DNA of 64,000 nucleotides from positions 28,392 to 92,391 of the forward strand of contig CAWIXS010000042.1 of the NCBI GenBank assembly GCA_963840075.1. The letters run 5' to 3'. The translations under genes and the position numbers were made by a program. Below are positions 27,412-36,427 of this stretch, piece by piece. Below the pieces are notes generated by a model. It searched no databases and had not been told where the DNA came from. It was given only the letters and a program-made list of their open reading frames with translations. The stretch is from AWTP1-13 sp963840075. GTDB lineage: Bacteria > Pseudomonadota > Alphaproteobacteria > Rhizobiales > Hyphomicrobiaceae. The stretch's first letter is position 1. Each line of letters opens with the position of its first letter.

Positions 27412-28173
27412 TCATGCGCTCCCTGCGTGATCGCCGAGGTGGCGGATGAGCGCCTTCTGATGATCGAGAAACTCCACGCTGAGCGGGTCGCGCGGGCGCG
27501 CCAGGCGGATCGGGACTTGCGCCTTGACGGTGCCGGGGTGCGGGGTCATCACCACCACGATGTCGGCGAGGTAGACGGCCTCCGACACGTTGTGCGTCAC
27601 GTACACCACCGTCTTGCGCGTCGTCGACCAAACGTCGGCGAGGAGGCGCTGCATGTCGTCGCGCGTCAGCGCGTCGAGCGCGGCGAACGGCTCGTCCATC
27701 AGGAGCACGGAGGGATTGTAGGCGAGCGCCCGGGCGATGGCGACGCGCTGCTGCATGCCGCCGGAGAGATGATGCGGATAGGCGTGGGCGAACTTCTCGA
27801 GCTTCACGAGTCGCAGCTGCTCGAGCGCCACCTCCTCCCGCTCCTTCCTCGGCACGCCCTTCATCTCCAGCCCGAAGGCGACGTTGCGGAGCGCCGTGCG
27901 CCAGGGGAAGAGCTGGGCGAAATCCTGGAACACGACGCCGCGGTCGAGCCCCTGGCCGGTGACGGCCTCGCCGCCGATGCGGACCTCGCCGCTGGTGGGC
28001 GCCAGGAAGCCGGCGATGATGTTGAGCAAGGTCGACTTGCCGCAGCCCGAGGGCCCGACCAGGCACAGGAACTCGGAAGCCTCGATGGCAAAGCTCGCCG
28101 CTGCGACGCCCGTCACGCGCCCAGCGGGGGTATCGTAGGTCAGCGAAACGTCCCGGACCTCGATATGCGGCAT
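27412..28173 (-). CDS. ABC transporter ATP-binding protein, NitT/TauT type
   Basis: 253 aa, a complete nucleotide-binding domain. It has Walker A GPSGCGKSTLLN, Q-loop FQDFAQLFPWRTALRN, signature LSGGMQQRVAIARALA, Walker B VLLMDEPFAALD, and the H-loop YVTHNVSEAVYLAD. The Q-loop and LFPW segments are typical of SsuB/TauB-like importers for sulfonates, nitrate or similar. It would power uptake with the binding protein at 26253. The expected third component, an inner-membrane permease, is absent from both sides, so it either lies elsewhere or has been lost. Confidence 0.93.
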   Translation of the reverse strand: MPHIEVRDVSLTYDTPAGRVTGVAAASFAIEASEFLCLVGPSGCGKSTLLNIIAGFLAPTSGEVRIGGEAVTGQGLDRGVVFQDFAQLFPWRTALRNVAFGLEMKGVPRKEREEVALEQLRLVKLEKFAHAYPHHLSGGMQQRVAIARALAYNPSVLLMDEPFAALDALTRDDMQRLLADVWSTTRKTVVYVTHNVSEAVYLADIVVVMTPHPGTVKAQVPIRLARPRDPLSVEFLDHQKALIRHLGDHAGSA

Positions 28174-28378
28174 GGGCGTCCTCCCGGCCAGCCGCGCGCT
28201 TGGAGGAGCGGCGTGCGGGCTTTTTTCTCGTTTGCACCATTATGCCCGATCGGGTGCGACTTGGCGCGTCCTCCGCAAGACCTCGGACGCGCTTCGGGGT
28301 TCTGTCGCGGTCGTCGCGCCGAGCGTCGACCGTCCTGCGTCAGAAGCCAACTGACGTTTCGTCTCCTCGCGTCTATCC

Positions 28379-28744
<366 letters not shown>

Positions 28745-28810
28745 GACATTGCCCTGGCCGCCCGGAGGGAGAACCTGGCGGCCGCATGCGCCACGATCCA
28801 CCGCACCCGA

Positions 28811-28837
28811 AAAGAAAGCCGGCCCGGAAGGGCCGGC
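28811..28837 (-). terminator. Rho-independent terminator for leftward transcript
   Basis: On the minus strand GCCGGCCC-TTCC-GGGCCGGC (28837-28818) is a perfect 8-bp stem with a 4-base loop. It is followed at once by TTTCTTTTCG. It lies about 50 bases after the end of the possible small ORF at 28891-29025. Confidence 0.75.
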
Positions 28838-28890
28838 CGGCATGCTTCGTGGCCAGCAGCGGCTCGCACCACCCCGCTGGCAGAGCGGGA

Positions 28891-29025
28891 TCAGCGCTTA
28901 CTTGGAGGGCGGCGCCGTTGGTTGTCGCGCCAGAGCAGCAATACCCATCCTGGGTCGGGATCGAGCGTAAGGGTCGAGTCCAGGGAGCTTCCAGACACGC
29001 GACACCGTTGGCAGAGGCGCTTCAT
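28891..29025 (-). CDS. Possible 44-aa protein ahead of a terminator
   Basis: The ATG at 29025 is preceded by ATGGAGTGGCAC, giving GGAG about 6 bases upstream. The product starts MKRLCQRCRVSGSSLD, with a CxxC pair, and continues with DPDPGWVLLLWRDNQRRR before TGA. A perfect hairpin terminator follows within 55 bases. No family is recognised. The stretch could equally be the 3' part of a small RNA, so this is a weak call resting on ribosome site plus terminator. Confidence 0.3.
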   Translation of the reverse strand: MKRLCQRCRVSGSSLDSTLTLDPDPGWVLLLWRDNQRRRPPSKR

Positions 29026-29546
29026 GTGCCACTCCATTTCAAGAGGTCGTGCTGGTTTGGCACCCGAGACGCCGCCCCCCGTGCCGAGGCACGTGGGCAG
29101 GTAGCCCACGCAGGTCCTGTTGGCGGCCGACGCGCTCGAGTGTGTCCAGCGGCTTGGGATGGGACCGCGAAGTTGCGCGGGAACAAAGCTCCGGAAGCTG
29201 CTAGCGGCGGTCCCATCCATGCCCGCCTCGCCCCCGGCAATTCTCTAATGCGCGCTGACACGCATTATCCTCGCTCGGCAGGCGGGCTCGCCGATGCTGC
29301 GTGGCCGTCCCCTGCCTCAGAACCAAGGTTTGGGTGATTTGGTTAACAAAGAGTTAACGCATGTGCCGCGGCGACGCGCATTGCGGTCAGGCTGCGTCCC
29401 GCGAAGGCGTGCCTGACCCTTTCGGCACTGGGCAATAGGCAGTCGGCGGGGCTCCGTCCGATGGGAGGACACCCGGTTGGCGCAGGCGGATGGATCGGGC
29501 ATTCGGGGGACGTTGCTTTGCCCGTTGCGTTCGCGGAGGGGCCGGC

Positions 29547-30362
29547 ATGCGATACGCGATCCTGTTGCTCGCCGCGATCTGCGGCGCCCTCGCCGCGCTG
29601 GCTGGCCCGGCCGGGGCCGGGACTGTCCCGAGATGGTGGTACCGGCGGGCAGCTTCATGATGGGGTCGCCACCGGGCGAAGAGGGCCGCTTCGACGAGGA
29701 GGGCCCGCAGCACCGGGTGACCATCGCGCGGCCGTTCGCGGCGGGCAAGCTCGAGGTGACGTTCGCGCAGCGGGACGCGTGCGTGGCGGCCGGCGGCTGC
29801 ACGGACAGGCCCCGTGATTATTATGGCCGGGGCCGCGGCAATCGCCCGGTGATCGAGGTGTCGTGGAACGACATCACCAAGGAGTCCCTGCCCTGGCTGA
29901 CGCGCAAGAGCGGCAAGACCTACCGTCTGCTGACCGAGGCGGAGTGGGAGTACGCAGCGCGCGGGGTGACCAGCGCATCGGCGCCGAGCAAGCGCTACTG
30001 GTGGGGCGACCAGGCCAGCCACGAGCACGCCAACTGCGGCAAGGATGAGTGCTGCGACGGCCTCGCACAGGGGCGGACCGGTGGGTGGAGACCGCGCCGG
30101 TCGGCCAGTTCCCGGTCAATCCGTTCGGGCTGCACGACATGCACGGCAACGTGGCGGAGCGGGTGCAGGACTGCTGGAACGAGAACTACAGCGGCGCGCC
30201 TTCGGACGGCTCGGCGTGGCAACCGGGGATTGCAGTCGCCGCGTCATGCGCGGCGGCTCCTGGGGCAGCAGTCCGGCGTGCCTCCGCTCGGCCGAACGCG
30301 GCAGGTTCTCCGCCAACGGCCGGTACATCAGCGTCGGGCCCCCTATCGCGAGGACGCTTTAG
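29547..30362 (+). pseudogene. Formylglycine-generating-enzyme-like (FGE/SUMF1-fold) secreted protein, multiply frameshifted
   Basis: A signal peptide starts at 29547 (MRYAILLLAAICGALAALAG). After a lost base near 29620 the frame gives CPEMVVPAGSFMMGSPPGEE and EVSWNDITKESLPWLTRKSG with RLLTEAEWEYAARG. Near 30076 it jumps to RWVETAPVGQFPVNPFGLHD and MHGNVAERVQDCWNENYSGA. Near 30222 it jumps again to TGDCSRRVMRGGSWGSS and ends at 30362 with ISVGPPIARTL. All four pieces belong in order to one FGE-sulfatase-domain protein of about 272 aa. Members either modify sulfatases or bind partners, often lacking the catalytic Cys pair. Three independent one-base lesions make function unlikely unless they are sequencing errors. 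Confidence 0.8.
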
Positions 30363-30393
30363 TCTACTCTTTGGCCCATTGACCGACGCCATC

Positions 30394-31377
30394 CTAGTTG
30401 CCGACGCGGATGCCGAGGTCGGTGATCAGCTTGCCCCACTTGCCGCGCTCGGCCGTGAGGAAGTCGGCGAACGCCTGCGCGCCGGAGCCTACGGCCTCCG
30501 CCAGCATGGCGTTGAGGCGCCCTTTCAACTGCGGGTCCTGGCAGATCGCCTTCACGGCCGCCTCGATGCTGTCGCAGATCGGCTTGGGCGTGCCTGCGCG
30601 CACCGCGATGCCGCTGAACGCCAGCGCCTCGTAGCCCGGCAGCGTGTCGGCGATCGGCACGAACTCCGGCGCCAGCGGCAGGCGCTCGAGCGTGGAGATG
30701 CCGAGAGCCCTGATGCTGCCGGCGCGCGCATGGGGCGTGATCGAGGTGGTGTTGTCCATCGCCACATCGACGGCGCCGGACAGCAGGCTGTTGATTGTGG
30801 GCGCGCTGCCGCGATGGTGCACGGTGGCGAAAGTGATGCCGGCCATGCTCTTCAGCATCTCGCTCGCCAGGTGCGGCGTCGTCCCGATCCCCGTGGAGCC
30901 GAAGTTGAGCTTGCCCGGGTTGGCCTTGGCATAGGCGATCAGCTCCGCCACCGAGTTGACCGGCAGGCTGTTGCGCACGCACAGCAGGTTGGCGAAGGTG
31001 GCAACCAGTCCCAGCGGGATGAAATCCTTCACCGGGTCGAAGGCGATTCTGGTGTAGAGAAACTGATTGGTGACGATGCCGGGAGGCACGATCAGGATCT
31101 GGGTGCCGTCCGCGGGGCCTTTCGCCACCCGGTCGAAGGCGAGGTTGCTGCCGGCGCCGGGGACGTTCTCGACCAGCACCGAGGCGCCGCCCCAGTAGGC
31201 CGACAGCCGCTCGGCGACGACGCGGGCGACGTTGTCCTGCGAGCCGCCGGCCGGAAAGCCGACGATCACCCTGACCGTCTGCCCGCCCGGATAGGCGCCC
31301 TGGGCGCGCGCGGCGCCGAACGGCATCAGGCCGCTGGCCAATATGCCGAGCGACACACTGCGACGTGAGACCTTCAT
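30394..31377 (-). CDS. Bug-family (TTT) periplasmic solute-binding protein
   Basis: 327 aa from the ATG at 31377, with GGGGAGGTGC upstream. The signal sequence is MKVSRRSVSLGILASGLMPF, with cleavage near AARAQ. Family signatures are VRVIVGFPAGGSQDNVARVV, LVENVPGAGSNLAFDRVAK, and the GTPKPICDSIEAAVKA segment. It is an orphan receptor without neighbouring TctA/TctB genes and is only a distant paralogue of the receptor at 2075. Ligands in this family are usually small carboxylic acids, but none can be assigned here. Confidence 0.9.
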   Translation of the reverse strand: MKVSRRSVSLGILASGLMPFGAARAQGAYPGGQTVRVIVGFPAGGSQDNVARVVAERLSAYWGGASVLVENVPGAGSNLAFDRVAKGPADGTQILIVPPGIVTNQFLYTRIAFDPVKDFIPLGLVATFANLLCVRNSLPVNSVAELIAYAKANPGKLNFGSTGIGTTPHLASEMLKSMAGITFATVHHRGSAPTINSLLSGAVDVAMDNTTSITPHARAGSIRALGISTLERLPLAPEFVPIADTLPGYEALAFSGIAVRAGTPKPICDSIEAAVKAICQDPQLKGRLNAMLAEAVGSGAQAFADFLTAERGKWGKLITDLGIRVGN

Positions 31378-31492
31378 GCTGCACCTCCCCTTCTGGTGGC
31401 GACAGAATGTACCGCGAGGGCGCGCCAAACAACACGTATCCGCGCGCCCGGCCCCAGGCCTCGGAGGCGGCCCGCCGTCACGGCGTTTGCCG

Positions 31493-32551
31493 TCACCGGC
31501 GCTTGAAGGTGCCGCTCGTCCTCGGTCCCGCGGAGCAGCAAGGGTCGGTGCGCAGCCTGCCGTAGGCCGCCATCAATTGCCGCGCGAGGTCGGAGTTGTT
31601 CAAAACGTACTCCTCGACGATGGAGGCGCTGCAGGCGCGCCAGTCCGCCACTTGGTCGGGCGTCAGCTCGTGGACGATCATGCCCTTCTGGCGAAACAGG
31701 GGTGTAGAGCCCGGCCTCGATCTCCGCCACGTTGCGGCGGCTCTGCTGCTCCTCCTCACGCGCGGCCTGCGTGATGATGTCCCTGTGCTCCTCGGGCAGC
31801 GACTGCCAGACCTTCTCGTTGACGATGAGAAAGAACTCGATGGGCGCGTGCAGCGTACGGGTGATGGTATCGGCCACCGTCCACAGCTGGCGATTGACCA
31901 CGAGGCTGCTGGCACCCGTGGCCATCTCGATCTCGCTCTTGGCAAACGCATCGGGCGTCTTGTTGGCAGAGACCATGACGGGCTTGCCGCCGCAGTACTT
32001 CACAAACCGTGCGTGCGTCGGGCTGAACACGCGAATCTTGCGGTTCCTGATCTGCTCCGGCTCCGTGGTCGTGGTACCCTTTGCGATGAAAATCTGGTTG
32101 CCCACCGACTGCCACCACAGCACGCGCACCCCGATGGACTCCAGGATGGTCTTGTCGATCAACTTTGGATCTCGCTGTCGGGGCTCGTGCTGGCCCGCAC
32201 CAGCTCCTCGAAGTTGAAGAGGAACGGCTGCTCCATGATGTCGAGCGCGGGGATGCGCTTGGCGAACTGGTTGAGCCCCGCGATGCCCATCTCGATGGCG
32301 CCCGCTTCGACGGCGCCGACGGTCTTGTCGTCGATGTAGAGCTTGCCCTTGTCGAAGATCTCGATGGAGATGGCCTTGCTGGACCGCTTCTCCACCGCCT
32401 CCTTGAAGCGCACGAGGCTCTTCCCCAGGAGGGCATCGGCGGCCGGGAGCTGAAGCGTCGCCTTCAGCTTGGTCTGCTGTGCCTCGGCGGCGCCGGCCGG
32501 CAGCAGGAGGACGCCGGCGAGCACCCGACAGAGCAGCGGCCCGACCCTCAT
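31493..32551 (-). pseudogene. TRAP-type (DctP) solute-binding protein, frameshifted
   Basis: The gene starts at 32551 with a signal peptide (VLAGVLLLPAGAAEAQQ) and reads LKATLQLPAADALLGKSLVRF, IEIFDKGKLYIDD and MEQPFLFNFEEL. At about 32163 one base is lost and the frame continues KLIDKTILESIGVRVLWWQS, NRKIRVFSPTHARFVKYCGG and LPEEHRDIITQAARE. Near 31700 a second shift gives LFRQKGMIVHELTPDQ and NNSDLARQLMAAYGRL. Together these make a full DctP-type receptor of about 350 aa. The membrane DctQ/DctM genes are absent, so the locus looks like a decaying orphan receptor. Confidence 0.8.
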
Positions 32552-32731
32552 CTCCTCTCCTCCCTGCCGTTTTCCTCCAGTCTACAGGGGCGATGGCGTG
32601 CCACTCAAGTGTCCGCGCGGATGTTCAGAGGCGGCCAGACCTGTCCCCCAGTGACGGCGGGGGCTGACCCTGGGCGGCAGTCGATCGGCCGTTTCAAGGC
32701 CCGGCAGTAGCGCCAGGGCAGACTGTCCGCC

Positions 32732-33406
32732 CTACTGCTTCACCTGCGTGCAACTCGCCCGCTGGAGCATGGCCTCCGTCTCGGCGGCCCAGGCGAGGCC
32801 CCGCACCGGCGCGCGCAGCACGATGAGGCCCTCGCGGGTGGGCGAGACGACGGGGGTGTCGGCGGTGCTCTCGCTGCGCGGGATCAGCGGGGCCTCGGGG
32901 CCCTTCGGGACCACCAGGAGCGACACCTCGGTGCGCCGCAGCGGCTGGCCCGGCAGCACGTAGAAGTTCTCGCCCTGCGTGGCATGCAGCGACAGCGCCC
33001 AGCCGGCGCCGGCCACGGTGGCCCTGACGGCGACCGGCCCGCCGGCGAGGTCGTAGCGGCAGATGGCATAGAGCATGTGCGGCGGTAGGTAGGGCAGGAG
33101 CTGCTGCGCCGGCGCCTGCGGGGGCAGGACCACCATGCTGTTCGCCGGCAGCTTGTCGCGCAGCTGGAGGAAGGCGTGGCGCGAGGTCAGCATGGGGGCA
33201 GCCAGCGTCGCGCAGATGTGGACGATGCCAGCGAGCAGGGCCACGCCCGCGAGTCGGCGCCAGCCGAGCCCGCGCAGCCAGCCGGGGAGCGGCAGCCGCA
33301 GGCGCAGCCCCAGCCCCTGCTTGAGGAGCATCTTGAACGAGGGCAGCTGCGCCAGCCACCGCCGTGGCGTCTGCCAATGCTGCCTCGCCCAGGCTCTCAT
33401 CGGCAT
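32732..33406 (-). CDS. Membrane-anchored exported protein of the DUF1254/DUF1214 type
   Basis: 224 aa from the ATG at 33406, overlapping the end of the upstream gene by 10 bases, so translation is probably coupled. One transmembrane helix (RRLAGVALLAGIVHICATLA) follows a basic N-terminus. The outer part has ANSMVVLPPQAPAQQLLPYL, ICRYDLAGGPVAVRATVAGA and LHATQGENFYVLPGQPLRR. The pattern resembles the small integral-membrane partner of DUF1214 proteins in Rhizobiales (DUF1254-related). Function unknown. The shared operon with PBP1A upstream suggests an envelope role. Confidence 0.6.
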   Translation of the reverse strand: MPMRAWARQHWQTPRRWLAQLPSFKMLLKQGLGLRLRLPLPGWLRGLGWRRLAGVALLAGIVHICATLAAPMLTSRHAFLQLRDKLPANSMVVLPPQAPAQQLLPYLPPHMLYAICRYDLAGGPVAVRATVAGAGWALSLHATQGENFYVLPGQPLRRTEVSLLVVPKGPEAPLIPRSESTADTPVVSPTREGLIVLRAPVRGLAWAAETEAMLQRASCTQVKQ

Positions 33407-33990
33407 CCCGTCCTGACGATCTGCGGCAGCGCCTTGGGCGCGTTGCCGTTGTGGATGGCCGCGGCCCAGCTCGCGTCCTGAATGGTGAGTACGAGGACGA
33501 TACGATTGCTGCGGCCGCTGGGGAGCCAGTTGCCGGGCCGCGCATCGCGCGCCACCCCGACGAGCGTGCGGCCGTCCGGCTCGCGCATGGCGGCGGCGCT
33601 CGTGAAGGCGTAGCGCTCGGCGGCATTGGTGACGAGCCGGCCCGCGCCGTCGAAGACAGCCAGATTCCACCACGCGGGCTCGAAGTCCTCCATGACGATG
33701 GCGTAGTCGCAAGCGGAGGTGAGGCGGCTGCCGCCGCTGTCGGTCTTGGCGCGGAACGTGATCTCCGACGTGGAGGACACTGGCAGGAGCCCGTTGAGAG
33801 CGATGTGCGCGCGGGTGTAAGGCTCGGCCTCGGGCCGCCCCGCGCCGGTCCACGCCACCCAGGGCCCAATTGTGCGCGTGGAGAGGCGGGTGCCTGCCTG
33901 GATCATGTACCACGCCGTGCCGAGGCCGAGGAGGACCGCCACCGGCGCGAGCACGGCAAGATTGAAAATGAGCTTCTTGAGCAGGCGCAA
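33397..33990 (-). CDS. DUF1214-domain exported protein
   Basis: 197 aa. An N-terminal anchor or uncleaved signal (LIFNLAVLAPVAVLLGLGTAW) is followed by a domain with the DUF1214 pattern: PYTRAHIALNGLLPVSSTSE and ITFRAKTDSGGSRLTSACDY in the first half. WWNLAVFDGAGRLV and a C-terminal SNRIVLVLTIQDASWAA come later. DUF1214 is usually paired with DUF1254, here apparently as the next, overlapping gene. It starts 30 bases after the PBP1A stop and is probably in the same operon. Confidence 0.75.
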   Translation of the reverse strand: MRLLKKLIFNLAVLAPVAVLLGLGTAWYMIQAGTRLSTRTIGPWVAWTGAGRPEAEPYTRAHIALNGLLPVSSTSEITFRAKTDSGGSRLTSACDYAIVMEDFEPAWWNLAVFDGAGRLVTNAAERYAFTSAAAMREPDGRTLVGVARDARPGNWLPSGRSNRIVLVLTIQDASWAAAIHNGNAPKALPQIVRTGCR

Positions 33991-34020
33991 GGGGAGCTTT
34001 CCTGGGGGCCCGGCGTGGCT

Positions 34021-36228
34021 TTACCGGGGCGCGCGGGGGTCGGTATCGGCGCGCCGCTCGCCGGCCTTCGTCGCCGGCGGCGCGGCCTTGGTCTCGCCCG
34101 CCTTGCGCAGCGTCTCGGCGAGCTTGCGCAGCGCCTCGCGCGTCTGGTCCGGCATGATGCTCGACTTCTTCTGCTGGGTGTAGGCGAGCTGGGCCTTGGC
34201 GAGGCCCGGATCGGTGCGTTTGAGCTCCGCCAATCGGTGCTGCTCGGCCACCTGTGTCGGATGCGGTGTCAGGCCTGGTATCGTCGGTATGTTGCGGTTG
34301 GCGTGGACCACCGACATGAAGGAGTGCCAGGCCTGGGTGGGCAGGGTTCCGCCGGTGACGCCGCCGCCGGCGAGCCACATCGGGCGGAAGTCGTCGTTGC
34401 CGATCCACACACCCGTCACCAGGGCCCCCGTGAAGCCCACGAACCAGGCATCGCGCCAGCTGGAGCTGGTGCCGGTCTTGCCGGCCGCATGCGTGAAATC
34501 GAGGATGGCGCGCCGGCCGGTGCCCTCGTTGACGACGGCCAGCATCATCTGGTTCATCATCTCCACCACGCGGCGGGGCACCACCTGCGGGGCCTCGGGC
34601 TCGTCGCGCTCGCGCGAGTAGATCACCTCGCCCTTGGAGTTGATGAGCTCGAGGACGGCGTAGGGCCGGGTTAGCTTCCCGCCGTTGGCGAAGGTGGCGT
34701 AGGCGGCGGTGTGCTGGAGCAGCGTGATGCCGGTGTCGCCCAGCGCCATCGAGCAGGTCCTCCGGACGCCGACCACGCCCAGCCGGCGTGTCATCTCCAG
34801 CACCTTGTCGCGCCCGACCTTGAAGGACAGATCCGCCGCGGTGGTATTCAGCGACACCTTGAACGCGTCGATTATGGTCAGCGACCGGCCCGAGCCGCCG
34901 CTGCCCGAGTAGTTGCGCGGCGCCCAGTTGCCGCAGCTCCCCGAGGCATCGCGCACCAGGGTTCTCGGCGTGTACCCGTTCTCCAGCGCGGTCGCGTAGA
35001 CGTAGATCTTGAAGGAGGAGCCCGGTTGCCGGCGCGCGTGGGTGGCGCGGTTGAACTGGCTCTCGCCGTAGTCGATGCCGCCGACGATGGCACGCACCGC
35101 GCCGTCGGGCTCCATGGCCACCATCGCCCCCGCGAAGGGATTGGCGCGCCGGCCGGTCGTGCGCAGGGTCGCCACCAGCGCCTCCTGGGCCGCCCGCTGC
35201 ATGTCGAGGTCCACCGTGACGCGCGCGGTCAGCACGAAGTGGCCCTTGCCTTCGGCGATGCGCTGCACCTCCTCGAACGCCCAGTCGAGGAACCAGTCGG
35301 GGCTTGCCGACTGCTCCGGCTCGACCACCCGGGCCGGGTTCAAGCGGGCCGCGTGCACCTGGCCCGCGCTCATGAAGCCGGCCTCCACGAGGTTGTTCAA
35401 GACCTCGTTGGTGCGCGCGCGCGAGGCCGGCAGATTGACGTGCGGGGCATAGCGCGTCGGCGCCTTGAAGAGCCCGGCGAGCAGCGCCGATTCGGCGAGA
35501 CTGATGTCCTTCACCGACTTGCCGAAATAGAACTGCGAGGCGGCCTCGACGCCGAACGCGCCGCCGCCGAGGTAGGCGCGATCCAGATACATCTTGAGGA
35601 TCTCGGGCTTGCGGTAGCGGGCCTCGAGGAGGAGCGCCAGGAACGCCTCGCGGACCTTGCGGGAAAGCGAGCGCTCATTCGACAGGAACAGGTTCTTGGC
35701 GAGCTGCTGGGTGATCGAGGAGCCGCCCTGCACGACATCGTTGGCGCGCGCGTTCTCGACCAGCGCGCGCAGCGTGCCCAGAATGTCGATGCCGAAGTGC
35801 TCGAAGAAGCGGCGGTCCTCGGTGGCGAGCGTGGCCTTGATCAGGTGATCGGGCAGCTCCTCCAGGGTGACGGCGTCGTTGTGCAGGATGCCGCGCTTGC
35901 CGATCTCGGTCCCGTTGCGGTCGACGAACGTGACGGCATACTTGCCGGTGGTGATCTTGTTCTCGTCGAACTCGGTGAGGGCGGGGATGGCGATGATGAA
36001 GAGTACGGAGAGCGCGCCGGCGGCGAGCGTCAGCCCTTCCGAGACAAGCTCGTTGAGCCCGCGCTTCCAGCCCGTCAGCCGAAAGCGGGCAAAGAAGCTG
36101 GAGAACGCGTCGTAGCGGTCCTCGAAGTGCGCCCACGCCGCCGCGAGGCCGGAGTCGATCCTGGCGTCGAGCCCCAGCCAATCGATGACGCGCCTGCGGC
36201 TGCCGCCTCTGAAGAACCAGTCGAGCAC
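34021..36228 (-). CDS. Penicillin-binding protein 1A (bifunctional peptidoglycan synthase)
   Basis: 735 aa from the GTG at 36228 (VLDWFFRGGSRRRVIDWLGL), with AGGAG upstream. One membrane helix lies near residue 80-100. The GT51 glycosyltransferase domain shows ATEDRRFFEHFGIDILG with its catalytic Glu, GGSSITQQLAKNLFL, and EILKMYLDRAYLGGGAFGVE. The transpeptidase domain has SxxK in PGSSFKIYVY, SxN in SLNTTA and KTG in AGKTGTSSSW. It polymerises and crosslinks peptidoglycan in the periplasm. Length and motif set are complete. The C-terminal tail is charged (AGETKAAPPATKAGERR). Confidence 0.95.
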   Translation of the reverse strand: MLDWFFRGGSRRRVIDWLGLDARIDSGLAAAWAHFEDRYDAFSSFFARFRLTGWKRGLNELVSEGLTLAAGALSVLFIIAIPALTEFDENKITTGKYAVTFVDRNGTEIGKRGILHNDAVTLEELPDHLIKATLATEDRRFFEHFGIDILGTLRALVENARANDVVQGGSSITQQLAKNLFLSNERSLSRKVREAFLALLLEARYRKPEILKMYLDRAYLGGGAFGVEAASQFYFGKSVKDISLAESALLAGLFKAPTRYAPHVNLPASRARTNEVLNNLVEAGFMSAGQVHAARLNPARVVEPEQSASPDWFLDWAFEEVQRIAEGKGHFVLTARVTVDLDMQRAAQEALVATLRTTGRRANPFAGAMVAMEPDGAVRAIVGGIDYGESQFNRATHARRQPGSSFKIYVYATALENGYTPRTLVRDASGSCGNWAPRNYSGSGGSGRSLTIIDAFKVSLNTTAADLSFKVGRDKVLEMTRRLGVVGVRRTCSMALGDTGITLLQHTAAYATFANGGKLTRPYAVLELINSKGEVIYSRERDEPEAPQVVPRRVVEMMNQMMLAVVNEGTGRRAILDFTHAAGKTGTSSSWRDAWFVGFTGALVTGVWIGNDDFRPMWLAGGGVTGGTLPTQAWHSFMSVVHANRNIPTIPGLTPHPTQVAEQHRLAELKRTDPGLAKAQLAYTQQKKSSIMPDQTREALRKLAETLRKAGETKAAPPATKAGERRADTDPRAPR

Positions 36229-36427
36229 GTTGCGGTCACTCCTGCTCCCGGAGCGAGCGCTACCGGGTTGACGCAGACACCTGAACCCATGGTCGCGCCG
36301 GACCGCGAGCCCGGCATCCGGCATGCCGCCTGCTCCGGCGCCCTGCACCGCTGGATGCCGGGGCGAGCCTCGGCAGGACAGAGGTAGCGCCGGTTCGAGC
36401 GCGAGTCACCGTCCCCGGCAGAAATCT

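Larger units (their letters stand above)
28745..29546. other. Gene-poor stretch with a leftward terminator and a possible small ORF
   Basis: About 800 bases. It holds a strong hairpin terminator for leftward transcription (28811-28837), a possible 44-codon ORF feeding into it (28891-29025, minus), and a GTTAAC-AAAGA-GTTAAC motif at 29342-29358. Rightward open frames here have no recognisable features. Nothing else is supported. Confidence 0.5.

Noticed and set aside
28786..29337. Rightward 183-codon frame after the microsatellite.
   Set aside because: No ribosome site, no recognisable segment, and a leftward terminator lies inside it.
29477..29546. Earlier start for the FGE-like gene in the frame of the first catalytic-domain segment.
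   Set aside because: The upstream residues in that frame are not signal-like, whereas the overlapping frame from 29547 gives a textbook signal peptide, implying a frameshift instead.
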